NCBI GenBank assembly: GCA_030278955.1
Contig: JAOANR010000011.1
Coordinates: 44,379,417 to 44,443,416 of the forward strand
DNA length: 64,000 nucleotides
Source: Hygrophila difformis
Taxonomy: Eukaryota; Streptophyta; Magnoliopsida; Lamiales; Acanthaceae
Direction of reading: 5' to 3'
Every line of letters starts with the position of its first letter. Position 1 is the first letter of the stretch. The notes under the pieces are model-generated. The model had not been told where the DNA came from. It made no database searches and saw nothing but the letters and a program-made list of their open reading frames with translations. The position numbers and the translations under genes were made by a program. Of the stretch, positions 10,150 to 20,177 are shown piece after piece.

Positions 10150-11490
10150 TTATATTATTATTGAATTTATATATGACATTTATTATATTTTTGGTAAATT
10201 TATTAAAGTATTAATTATGATTATTATTTAAATTATTATTTGATTATTATTATATATACTATATTTTATTTTATTTTAAATTTTATATATTATTATTTCT
10301 AATATTAATTAGTATTATGGAAATCATTATTATTATTTTTGATGTATTTATTATATAATTATTATTATTATTTAAATTATATAGTATATTTATTATATTT
10401 TTGGTGTATTTGGACATTTTAAAGTATTAATTATATTTATGATACCAATAATGATATTATTGTTATTATTAGAATTATTATTTAAATTATTATTATATTA
10501 TTATTATTTTATTCTATTTTTAATTGTAAATATTATTATTTCTAATATTAATTAGTATTATGGAAATTATTTTTATTATATTTGATGTATTTATTATATA
10601 ATTATTACTAATATTTAAATTATATATTATATTTATTATATTTTTGGTGTATTGGGTCATTTTAAAGTATTAATTATATTTATGATACCAATAATGATAT
10701 TATTGTTATTATTATATTTATTATTTAAATTATTTTTATATTGACCATATTTTATACTATTTGTAATTGTAAATATTATTATTTCTAATATTAATTAGTA
10801 TTATGGAAATCATTTTTATTATATTTGATGTGTTTATTATATAATTATTATTAAATAAATTATATACTATATTATTATATTTTTGGTGTATTTGGACATT
10901 TTAAAGTATTAATTATATTTATATACCAATAATGATATTATTGGTATTATTATTATTACTTAAATTATTATTTTATTATTATTATATTTACTATATTTTA
11001 TTTTATTTGAAATTGTATATATTATTATTTCTAATATTAATTAGCTTTGTGAAAATCATTATTGTTATTTTTGATGTGTTTATTATATAATTATTATTAT
11101 TTAAATTATATATTATATTATTATATTTTTGGTGTATTTAGACATTTTAAAGTATTAATTATATTTATTATACCAATAATGATATTATTATTTATTATTG
11201 TTATTATTTGAATGATTATTATTTAATTATTATACCAATATTATACCAATAATATTTATTGGTATACCAATAATATTTATTATATATTTAAATAATATTA
11301 TACCAATAATATTTATTATTTATTATACCAATAATATTATACCAACAATGATTTATTATACCAATAATATTTATTATATATTATATTATTATATTATTGT
11401 TATTGGTATTATTATGATTATTATTTAATTATTATTTTTAATTATTCTATTTACTATATAATATATTATTTGAAATTATATATATTATTA
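10150..11490 (+). repeat. AT-rich tandem array, unit about 240 bp
   Basis: The landmark AAAGTATTAATTAT recurs at 10205, 10421, 10664, 10903 and 11149 (spacing 216-246 bp). Each copy is preceded by a TATTTTTGGTGTATT-like block and followed by ACCAATAATGATATTATTG. The last part breaks into short TATACCAATAATATT repeats. There is no coding potential. Confidence 0.85.
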
Positions 11491-12056
11491 TTTGTAAACA
11501 TGATTAGTTGAGCTTCGGTCGTGAGAAAAACCTTCGGTCGGCCAATGTGATGGCTTCGATCAAGCCGATCGAAGTTGTAATAATTCCTATTTTTATTTTT
11601 ATTTAAATAATAATTTATTTTTTATTTTCCGTTTTATATAAATTATTATTTTTATTATTAGCATTATTATTATGGATAATAATGATATTTATTACTAATA
11701 AACAGGATTAGTTGAGCTTCGGTCGGATAAAACCCTTTCGGTCGGTAAATAAGATGACTTCGATCAAGCCGATCGAAGTTGTAATATTTGCTATTTTTTA
11801 TATTTTATTGAAATAATAATATATTTTTTATTTTCCATTTATATAAATTACTATTATTATTATTAGTATTATTATAATGGATAATAATGATATTTATTAC
11901 TAATAAACAGAATTAGTTGAGCTTCGGTCGTGAGAAAAACCTTCGGTCGGCCAATGTGATGGCTTCGATCAAGCCGATCGATACTCTAACAATTGCTATT
12001 TTTTATTTGTATTTAAATAATAATTTATTTTTTATTTTCCGTTTATATAAATTACT

Positions 12057-12088
<32 letters not shown>

Positions 12089-12226
12089 AATGGATAATAA
12101 TGATATTTATTATTATAAGTGAAAATATTTGTATTAAAATTGTATTATTATACTATTATTCTTATAAATAAAAAATATTAATTATAAATTAGTTATAATC
12201 ATAAAAATATTAATCATATGGAAGAG

Positions 12227-12312
12227 TTTCCAAGAAGAAGAACAAGAACAAGAAGAAGAAGAACAAGAACAAGAACAAGAACAAGTAGAAGAAGAAGAAG
12301 AAGAAGAAGATA
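12227..12312 (+). repeat. GAA/CAA-rich purine tract 1
   Basis: A run of GAAGAA and GAACAA units following GAGTTTCCAA. It is the same module as at 13097-13215 and part of the 895-bp repeat. Confidence 0.9.
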
Positions 12313-12357
12313 AGCTTTAGGTTTAATGATGTATGACTTAAAAATAAAATTATGATC

Positions 12358-12432
12358 AAGGTTTAGGGTTTAAGGTTTTAGTTTTAGGGTTTAAGGGTTT
12401 AGGGTTTAGGGTTTAGGGTTTATGGTTTAGAA
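12358..12432 (+). repeat. Telomere-like (TTTAGGG)n stretch 1
   Basis: Imperfect plant telomere-type heptamers (TTTAGGG, with TTTAAGG and TTTTAGGG variants), G-rich strand on the plus strand. Confidence 0.9.
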
Positions 12433-13096
12433 TTTTATAAAGGGCTTCGATCAAGCCGATCGAAGTTGTAATAATTAATATTTATTATTTTGATTTAAAT
12501 AATAATTTATTTTTTATTTTCATTTTTATATAAATTATTATTTTTATTATTAGCATTATTATTATTATGGATAATAATGATATTTATTACTAATAAACAT
12601 GATTAGTTGAGCTTCGGTCGGATAAAACCCTTTCGGTCGGTAAATAAGATGGCTTCGATCAAGCCGATCGAAGTTGTAATAATTGCTATTTTTATATTTT
12701 ATTTAAATAATAATATATTTTTTATTATCCATTTATATAAATTACTATTATTATTATTCGTATTATTATAATGGATAATAATGGTATTTATTACTAATAA
12801 ACATGATTAGTTGAGCTTCGGTCGTGAGAAAAACCTTCGGTCGGCCAATGTGATGGCTTCGACCAAGCCGATCGATACTCTAATAATTGCTATTTTTATT
12901 TTTATTTAAATAATAAATTATTTTTTATTTGAGGTTTATATAAATTACTATTAATATTATTAGTATTATTATAATAGATAATAATGATATTTCTTTTATA
13001 AGTGAGAATATTTTTATTAAAATTGTATTATTATACTATTATTCTTATTATTAATAATATTAATTATAAATTAGTTATAATCATATAGAAGAGTTT

Positions 13097-13125
13097 CCAA
13101 GAAGAAGAAGAAGAACAAGAAGAAG

Positions 13126-13157
<32 letters not shown>

Positions 13158-13215
13158 GAAGAAGAAGAACAAGAAGAAGAAGAAGAAGAAGAAGTAGAAG
13201 AAGTAGAAGAAGATA
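13097..13215 (+). repeat. GAA-rich purine tract 2
   Basis: A longer copy of the tract at 12227, again preceded by GAAGAGTTTCC and followed by a TATGCTTTAGGTTTAAT block. Confidence 0.9.
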
Positions 13216-13299
13216 TGCTTTAGGTTTAATAGTGTATGATTTAAAAATAAAATTATGATAAAAAAATATTTATTATGAATTATAGTTATAAATTAATGG

Positions 13300-13945
13300 A
13301 AGGGTTTAGGGTTTAGGGTTTAGGGTTTAGGGTTTAAGGTTTAGGGTTTAAGGGTGTAGGGTTTAGGTTTTAAGGGTTTAGGGTTGTAAAAGATGATTAT
13401 TAAAAAATTATTTAGGATTTAAGGGGTCAGGGTTAATGGCTTTAGGGTTTAAAGTTTTGGTTTAGGGTTTAGGGTTTAGGGTTTAGGGTTTAGGGTTTAG
13501 GGTTTAGGGTTTAAGGTTTAAGGTTTTAGCTTTAAGGTGCAGGGTTTAGAATTTTAAAGGGTCAGGGTTAATGGCTTTAGGGTTTAAAGTTTTGGTTTAG
13601 GGTATAGGGTTTAGGGTTTAGGGTTTAGGGTTTAGGGTTTAGGGTTTAGGGTTTTAGGTTTAAGGTTTAAGGTTTTAGCTTTAAGGTGCAGGGTTTAGAA
13701 TTTTAAAGGGTCAGGGTTAATGGCTTTAGGGTTTAAAGTTTTGGTTTAGGGTTTAGGGTTTAGGGTTTAGGGTTTAGGGTTTAGGTTTAGGGTTTAGGGT
13801 TTTAGGTTTAAGGTTTAAGGTTTTAGGTTTATGGGCAGGGTTTAGAATTTTATAAAAAAATTATTTAGGATTTCATGGGTTCAGGGTTTAAGGGTTCAGG
13901 GTTTGTAGGGTTCAGGGTTTTAGGGTTAGGGTTTAGGGATTTAAT
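13300..13945 (+). repeat. Telomere-like (TTTAGGG)n array 2
   Basis: Blocks of up to eight perfect TTTAGGG heptamers are separated by a recurring spacer (GGGTCAGGGTTAATGGCTTT at about 13424, 13559 and 13708; spacing 135-149 bp). This is a second level of tandem repetition. The array ends about 20 bp before the palindrome-rich region upstream of the Ulp1-like gene. Confidence 0.93.
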
Positions 13946-13985
13946 GTAATTTATTAAATTAGAGACTTCGATCGGCCTTTTCCAT

Positions 13986-14006
13986 CTTCGATCGGTCCGA
14001 TCGAAG
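13986..14006. promoter_or_regulatory. 21-bp palindrome upstream of the Ulp1-like gene
   Basis: The same palindrome as in the two MULE ends, 165 bp before the predicted start codon of the DUF1985/Ulp1 gene, with further half-sites at 13967-13976 and 14103-14112. It fits a shared regulatory or binding site. Confidence 0.55.
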
Positions 14007-14170
14007 CGTTTAATAAGCTGACCGAAGCTTTAATTTAAAACGCAAGGTGGGCCTCCCTCACTTCCACTTTCCCTTTCCCATTCTCGACCTAAACCCTTCA
14101 TACGCCGATCGAAGAACTTCGTTCACCCTTTCGAAATTTTTGACGTTTTCCGGCCAATAATCCACCGGAG

Positions 14171-17100
14171 ATGGAAGATCCGACGGCGGAGGAGATGGGA
14201 GACGCGGTGTTTGACGAAGGGTTGGCTCTAGTGCCCGTCGAGCAAGCGAGTGGAGAGGCGCCGCCCTCGCCGCGGCCGTCGTCACCCCCGCACGCCGCTC
14301 CTGCGGCCGCCGGCCGCCAGCCCCGCCCCCCCTCCGGCACCGACGCTCTTCGAGTAAGTATTTCCCATCCCCACCCCTAACCCGCCGTCCCCACCCCCAA
14401 CACGCCTTCCCCACCCCCAACCCGCCATGTCTGTGCTCTGTGTTCAGTTTCTTTTTTTTTTTTTTTTTAATAAATTAAATGCATACTGTTTAAATTGATT
14501 ATGTTTTTAATTTGCAAATTAAATGCATATTTCCCATTACAGTATTTATTTAAATTTGTGTACGATTTCTTAGGGTTTCGTAAACTTGAGTGTTTAGTAT
14601 GTTCGGATGTGGATTGTCTATTTTGGATGTATAATTTGTTAGATGTGTTGAATTTTTGAATTTATTTGGTAATTTGGATGTACGATTTAGATGTATTAGA
14701 TGTGTTGAATTTTTGAATTTATTTGGTAATTTAGATGTATTAGATGTGTTGAATTTTTGAATTTATTTGGTAAATTTGGATGTGCGATTTCTTAGGGTTC
14801 GTAAACTTGAGTATAATTTTGCGAATTGTTGTATTTGGGTATATGAAGTTATTTGCTAATTTATTGTGTATTTGGGTATAAATTATGGTGTTTAGGGTTT
14901 AGGGTACAGGGTTTAGGTTATAGGGTTTAGGGTTTATCCATAAAGATTTGATAAAAATTATAAATAAAAAATACTATTTATTTTAAAGTTTAAAAAAATT
15001 AATTTTTAAGGGTTTAGGGTTAAGGGTATAGGGTTTAGGGTTTAGGGTTTAGGGTTTAGGTTTAAAAAAAGTATCCATAAAGATTTGATAAAAATTATAA
15101 ATAAAAAATACTATTTATTTTAAAGTTTAAAAAAATTAATTTTTAAGGGTATAGGGTTTAGGGTATAGGGTTTAGGGTTTAGGGTTTAGGTTATAGGGTT
15201 TAGGGTTTATCCATAAAGATTTGATAAAAATTATAAATAAAAAATACTATTTATTATAAAGTTTAAAAAAGAAAATTAATTTTTAAGGGTTTAGGGTTAA
15301 GGGTATAGGGTTTAGGGTTTAGGGTTTAGGGTTTAGGTTTAAAAAAATTATCCATAAAGATTTGATAAAAATTATAAATAAAAAATACTATTTATTTTAA
15401 AGTTTTAAAAAAAATTTAATTTTTAAGGGTTTAGGGTTAAGGGTATAGGGTTTAGGGTTTAGGGTTTAGGGTTTAGGTTTAAAAAAATTATCCATAAAGA
15501 TTTGATAAAAATTATAAATAAAAAATACTATTTATTATAAAGTTTTAAAAAAAAATTAATTTTTAAGGGTTTAGGGTTAAGGGTATAGGGTTTAGGGTTT
15601 AGGGTATAGGGTTTAGGGTTTAGGGTTGTGGGATTATAGAAATTATCCATAAATTTAAATAAAAATTATAAATAAAAAATACTATTTATTTGAAAGTTTT
15701 AAAAAAAATAAATTTTTAAGGGTTTAGGGTTTAGGGTATAGGGTTTAGGGTTTAGGGTTTAGGGTTTAGGTTTAAAAAAATTATCCATAAAGATTTGATA
15801 AAAATTATAAATAAAAAATACTATTTATTATAAAGTTTTAAAAAAAATTTAATTTTTAAGGGTTTAGGGTTAAGGGTATAGGGTTTAGGGTTTAGGGTAT
15901 AGGGTTTAGGGTTGTGGGATTATAGAAATTATCCATAAATTTAAATAAAAATTATAAATAAAAAATACTATTTATTTGAAAGTTTTAAAAAAAATAAATT
16001 TTTAAGGGTTTAGGGTTTAGGGTATAGGGTTTAGGGTTTAAGGGTTTAGGGTTTAGGGTTTAGGGTTTTAGGTTTAAAAAAATTATCCATAATAAATTTA
16101 TTAAAAATTATAAATAAAAAATACTATTTATTTTAAACCGCAGGGAGATTGGTGGTTTGTTCGGCCCGATGGACAGGGATGCGCCCCTCACCTTATTATG
16201 TACTTTAGAGCCCTAGTTCTCCCGATCATAGTGCATGAGCTGCAGGAGACTGACCCGGATGGATTAGCGGAGCTCCGGGCTTCATGTTTTTCATATCTCT
16301 ACAGAGGAGCGACTCACGAGAGAGGGCCGCGTTGGTCTGATAGCGTTATGGCGGCTCAGGCCATGGCCGAGATTTTACACCGTGAGGTGGCGTTCCGCTT
16401 CCCTGCCGATGGTGAGGAGTGGGGTGAGGACGATGCTGTCTGGTTTTTTCTATGCGGGCGATTTGTGCGATACGGCCGGCAGGAGCACGCTTTGATTACT
16501 GGTTTGCGGTATGGCCGGTCTGAGTTCCAGCTATACTCGGACGATGGTCCCCCAGCCGGGAGCTTATTTTCGAGGTACCAGGCTGTTCTCGCGAGCGCCA
16601 CCGCGGATAGGATCCGTACAGCCTTTAGGGACGGGCATTTTCGTACGACACCTGGCGACGGCTTGAAAGTCGCTAGGGTTTTGACAGCCTTCTATCTCGT
16701 TCTCGGGCACGATGGGCACAGTCGTGGTCCGGAGCCATGGATGTGGCGGTTGGTGGAGGACCGGGATGCTTGGGAGGCATTTCCGTGGGGTTTGATTAGC
16801 TGGCAGGTGTCACGACATGGCTTCAGGCGTCTCCTCACCGCGACCAAGCCTGATGGCTCAGTGCACTTCTACGGCCATGCATTGGCATTTATGGTACGGT
16901 ACTGTTACACCACATATTATAAATGTTTTCATTTGCACTGGTCTAATGATTTACCTGACGTAATTGGTTCGTGATCTCTGCAGGTCTGGGCCTGCGAGGC
17001 CGTCCCAGCTATGATGACGATTTATTGCAAGGAGAGATTGGGGGACCCGACGGAGCACCGCCCCAGGATTGTACAGTACCTATTCAAGAGGGTCACGAAG

Positions 17101-19960
17101 GCCCGAGATTGGCGAGCGTTTTTCGATCAGACGGTTAGTGGGCATGTACTTCGTTATCTCGTTGACATTTCGTATACTAACAGTATTGTTTTGATTGTGT
17201 ATACAGTTGGAGTGTTTTGAGACACTTACACCCACCGAGGTGGAGTCGAGGGAGCCCTATATGGCAGACCTTGATGTTGAGATCCCACCCGGATTAAGGT
17301 GGGTGCGAAAAGACGATCGAAAGAAGGGTCGCAAGCGGAAGACGGGCGACGGGGATGCTCCGGTGGTGGACGAGGCAGTGGAGGAGGCCGAGCCGACAGT
17401 TGACATTGATCAGGGTGGCAGCGGCGCTGAGGCACCGAGTCGGCCCACCCAGCGCCCGCGCACGGATACACCCAGCGCTGAGGCACCGAGTCGGCCCCCG
17501 CGCACGGATACACCCAGCGCCGATGCAGAGCCGAGCGCCCACCCAGTGCCTCCGGATTTTGAGACCATTATGGCCCGTCTACTGGAGGGTTACGAGCGGC
17601 GCACCGCGGACATGATCGCAGCGTGTGATCGACGGACAGCGCAGACGGTCGCGGAGAGGGTGCGACAGATTGCGGACATGGTCGCCGCGACAGAGCAGCG
17701 GCTTATGCAGGAGATTCACCGCCAGCAGGAGGCCACGAGATTGGTGGTGGCGGCGGAGGTCAGGGCCGTACTCCAGCGGAGCCACATCCGGACGCCAGAT
17801 GTGGGCAGAGCTGGCATGTCGGGTAGCAGGGAGGCGGGGGTGACTCCTGGAGTACGTGCGGGTGCTGCATCGGGGGCAGATCAGGCCCGCGCTACGAGAG
17901 AGTTCTCGGGAGTGCGAGCGGCCATGCCGCAGGTGTGCTCGGATTCACAGGATGCTTCCGGATCCGATCATGCCGCCGACGCCGAGCAGCGTACACCTCA
18001 GTCCGGCCATGACGAGGCGACTCCATCCGGCACAGGTAATTATATTTATTCTTGCTAATTTACTATCATACTGCAGACGAGTTAATATTTGAGATTTGTT
18101 GAATGATGTTGTGACTACATATTCGCAGGTTTTACGTCACCACCTCCCAGTGCGCCTACTGTGCATCCGAGTTGCGACGTCACAGCTGCAGGTATTTTAC
18201 TGGCATTAATGCGATTTATTTAGCACATCCGGATTGATTCTTGGTATTTTATTTATGATTCACTAAAAATATTTTTTCAGGGTCTGTTACACCACACTTA
18301 AGCATACCTCCACTGTCCACTGACCCGACACCTGCCTCCACCACAGCTGCAGGTATTTTGCTGTTGTTTAGTTTAAAGTTTGATTGTGTACTTATTCTGC
18401 TTATAGAATAATTGTTATTTTTTAAACCCATATGTAATTTCCCAGATTATGTTACACCACCGCCACGGGTGCAGCCACCGTCCACGCTGCATCCAAGTTC
18501 CTCCACTGTCCACTTAGCGGGTATGTTTTCGGTTTTTTGTACATACATTTTAATTGTTTATTATTTTCCCTGATGAGGATATTTGCGTAGGAGGTTCCGG
18601 ACGCACGGACCCCGCCGAGTACCGCACTAGACGGGAGCGACAGGAGTCTCAGGCGCTTAGAAGCCCGTTCACCACCAGGCTTGATCGACCGCGAGGGCGA
18701 TCTGGGAAACAGTTGTTCAGCACTTATCTGGAGCAGGGCGGATATAGGTAATTTTGTAACCAGTTAAATTAATAGTGCACCTCACTACGGGAATACGAAT
18801 CATGTGTACTTCTAATGCAGTGTAAACGTCGGGGCGATGTTTTCTGTTACCCATCATTTTTTCAAGTCATGGTGCACCACCACCTACCACCTGGAAGACG
18901 AGGTAAATTTGCTTTTCGTTTCTCTACTGGGCGTGTGCGTAAAACAAGAATTTTTAAGTTCATATCTACTCAGTCCACACTACATTTATTGTTGCAGCAA
19001 TTAGATGCGTACCTTGGGATTCTACATTTCAAGCCCGAGATCTTCGGTGGCCGGGTGCGACAGGATAGGCAGATAGGCTTCGTCGATGCAAAATTTCTGG
19101 TTAGGTTTATAATTTTGTCTACGAATGTATATGTATTATATTTATTATATTTATAATTGACTGACCGCAATTCTATTCTTAAACTAGACTCACCTTATCC
19201 ATACCTGCTGGGACGCGTTTGATAAGGTGCCACGTTTTGATGATAAGGCTGTGGAGCGATACCGGCAGTATGTTGCGGGGCAGAGGCCCTCGTGGGGCAA
19301 ACCTAGGCCGTGGTGGACACTTGACGAGGTTCGTGTTAATAACAACCGAACTTATTTATTTTTTCAATTTAGCGTATCTATCGACCATTTAATTGTTGAT
19401 TTTTAAACAGTTGGTGTGCCCGTGGAACGTTCGAAAGCACTGGGTTATCGTTCGATTTTCACTGAGGGAGCAGTGCATCTACCTCCATGATGGTCTGTTA
19501 CCGCCGAGGGCCCTGACAGATCCGGTTAAGGAGAAGTTAAAGGAGACGCGCAAGGAGGACCTCCTGCCATTCAGGACACTATTTCCGGCGCTACTGCAGG
19601 TTGCCGGATACCACCGACATAGACCGGATGAGCCTACTGTACAGCAGTGGCCACTAGGTCGACCGCAGGACAGCACAGTCTTACCTCAGTATGATAGGTA
19701 TTTTATTGGTTTTTTATTTTATGCCTCAATGTTGTATAATTATTGTTTTTGTAGTTTTGTTTAATTTAAAGACTAACTGCAACAGCTCCTCTTGCGGCCC
19801 GTTGGCTCTTCTCACTGCATATTGCTTCCGCATGGGTACATTCCCCCGTCTGGGCGTGAAACTGGACATCAGATCTGTTCGTTTCGAGCAGGCGTTTGCA
19901 GTGTGGCGTTTCAGCTTGGACGCCTCCGAGGACGAGTTCTATGAGGGCGCTCTATTATGA
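14171..19960 (+). CDS. DUF1985 / Ulp1-type (C48) cysteine protease protein of the MULE
   Basis: Thirteen exons join with consistent phase throughout: 14171-14353, 16144-16893, 16984-17133, 17207-18035, 18129-18191, 18281-18352, 18446-18520, 18591-18747, 18821-18902, 18998-19099, 19188-19328, 19411-19697, 19786-19960. The product is 1021 residues with no stop. Exon 2 encodes a DUF1985-like domain (CGRFVRYGRQEHALITGLRYG; AWEAFPWGLISWQVSRHGFR). Exon 4 is basic and Pro-rich, then a coiled-coil-like stretch. Exons 5-7 are short Pro/Ser/Thr-rich repeats. Exons 10-13 form a Ulp1 catalytic domain with His878 (KHWVI), Asp895 (YLHDGL), Gln961 and Cys967 (SSSCGPLAL), so the triad is complete. Ulp1 proteins process or remove SUMO; transposon homologues have unknown roles. 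Weakest calls: exon 1 and the acceptor at 19786 (an alternative AG at 19771 breaks the frame). Confidence 0.85.
14354..16143 (+). other. Intron 1 of the Ulp1-like gene, built largely of telomere-like tandem repeats
   Basis: Donor CGA/GTAAGTAT at 14354 and acceptor ACCGCAG/GGAG at 16143. The first 500 bp are AT-rich with a repeated GATGTGTTGAATTTTTGAAT word (14702-14763). From 14888 nearly to the acceptor the intron is the tandem array described at 14888-16077. The phase agrees across the junction (0/0). Confidence 0.75.
14888..16077 (+). repeat. Telomere-like array 3: nine ~140-bp composite units
   Basis: Each unit is a spacer (ATCCATAAAGATTTGATAAA... at 14936, 15073, 15209, 15350, 15490, 15644, 15783, 15931, 16084; spacing 136-154 bp) followed by three to six TTTAGGG or TATAGGG heptamers. 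The G-rich strand is the sense strand of the surrounding gene. The regularity points to unequal crossing-over or slippage amplification rather than a capped chromosome end. Confidence 0.95.
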
Positions 19961-20177
19961 TCTGATATATATAGTTCCATATTTTCGTATTTTGTGATTA
20001 TTAAGCGATGTAGTATTACATTCTATTTCATGGTATGATATGATCTATATATTGCTATATGATAACACAGATATGAATAACAACTGCATTATAACCAATA
20101 TTCAAATAGATCCAGACGAGTTCTTCCCACAGTTATTCAAATGATCTATATATTGTCATATGATTACACATTTCCAA
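19961..20177. other. Intergenic gap between the two convergent MULE genes
   Basis: 217 bp of AT-rich DNA between the Ulp1-like stop codon and the transposase stop codon. It contains repeats of ATGATCTATATATTG (20038, 20141) and presumably the 3' UTRs of both genes; no distinct terminator signal was recognised. Confidence 0.6.

Larger units (their letters stand above)
11499..13008 (+). repeat. 204-bp satellite units arranged in an 895-bp higher-order repeat
   Basis: Units start GATTAGTTGAGCTTCGGTCG at 11502, 11706, 11910, 12601 and 12805, with a further copy of the head at 9926 and a headless unit from about 12440. Spacing is 204 bp between neighbours and 895 bp between corresponding units (11706/12601, 11910/12805). 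Each unit carries CTTCGGTCG half-sites and a GGCTTCGATCAAGCCGATCG-like inverted block, then an AT-rich tail. The larger repeat also includes the GAA tract and telomere-like stretch that follow. Confidence 0.88.

Noticed and set aside
10150..12100. Possible CRISPR-like or centromeric array
   Set aside because: Repeat units are long, AT-rich and contiguous with no short repeat/unique spacer pattern, and the host is a plant; they are satellites within a MULE.
12358..16077. TTTAGGG arrays as a true chromosome end
   Set aside because: They are interspersed with regular spacers, are bounded on both sides by genes and MULE sequence, and lie within one transposon; interstitial repeats explain them better.
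17226..17843. Alternative-frame ORFs over exon 4 of the Ulp1-like gene
   Set aside because: GC-rich shadows; only one frame keeps phase with the neighbouring exons.
19771..19785. Acceptor AAAG/ACTAAC for the last Ulp1-like exon
   Set aside because: Would give the wrong phase after the 287-nt exon; the acceptor AACAG/CTCC fifteen bases downstream restores the frame and the SSSCGP catalytic motif.
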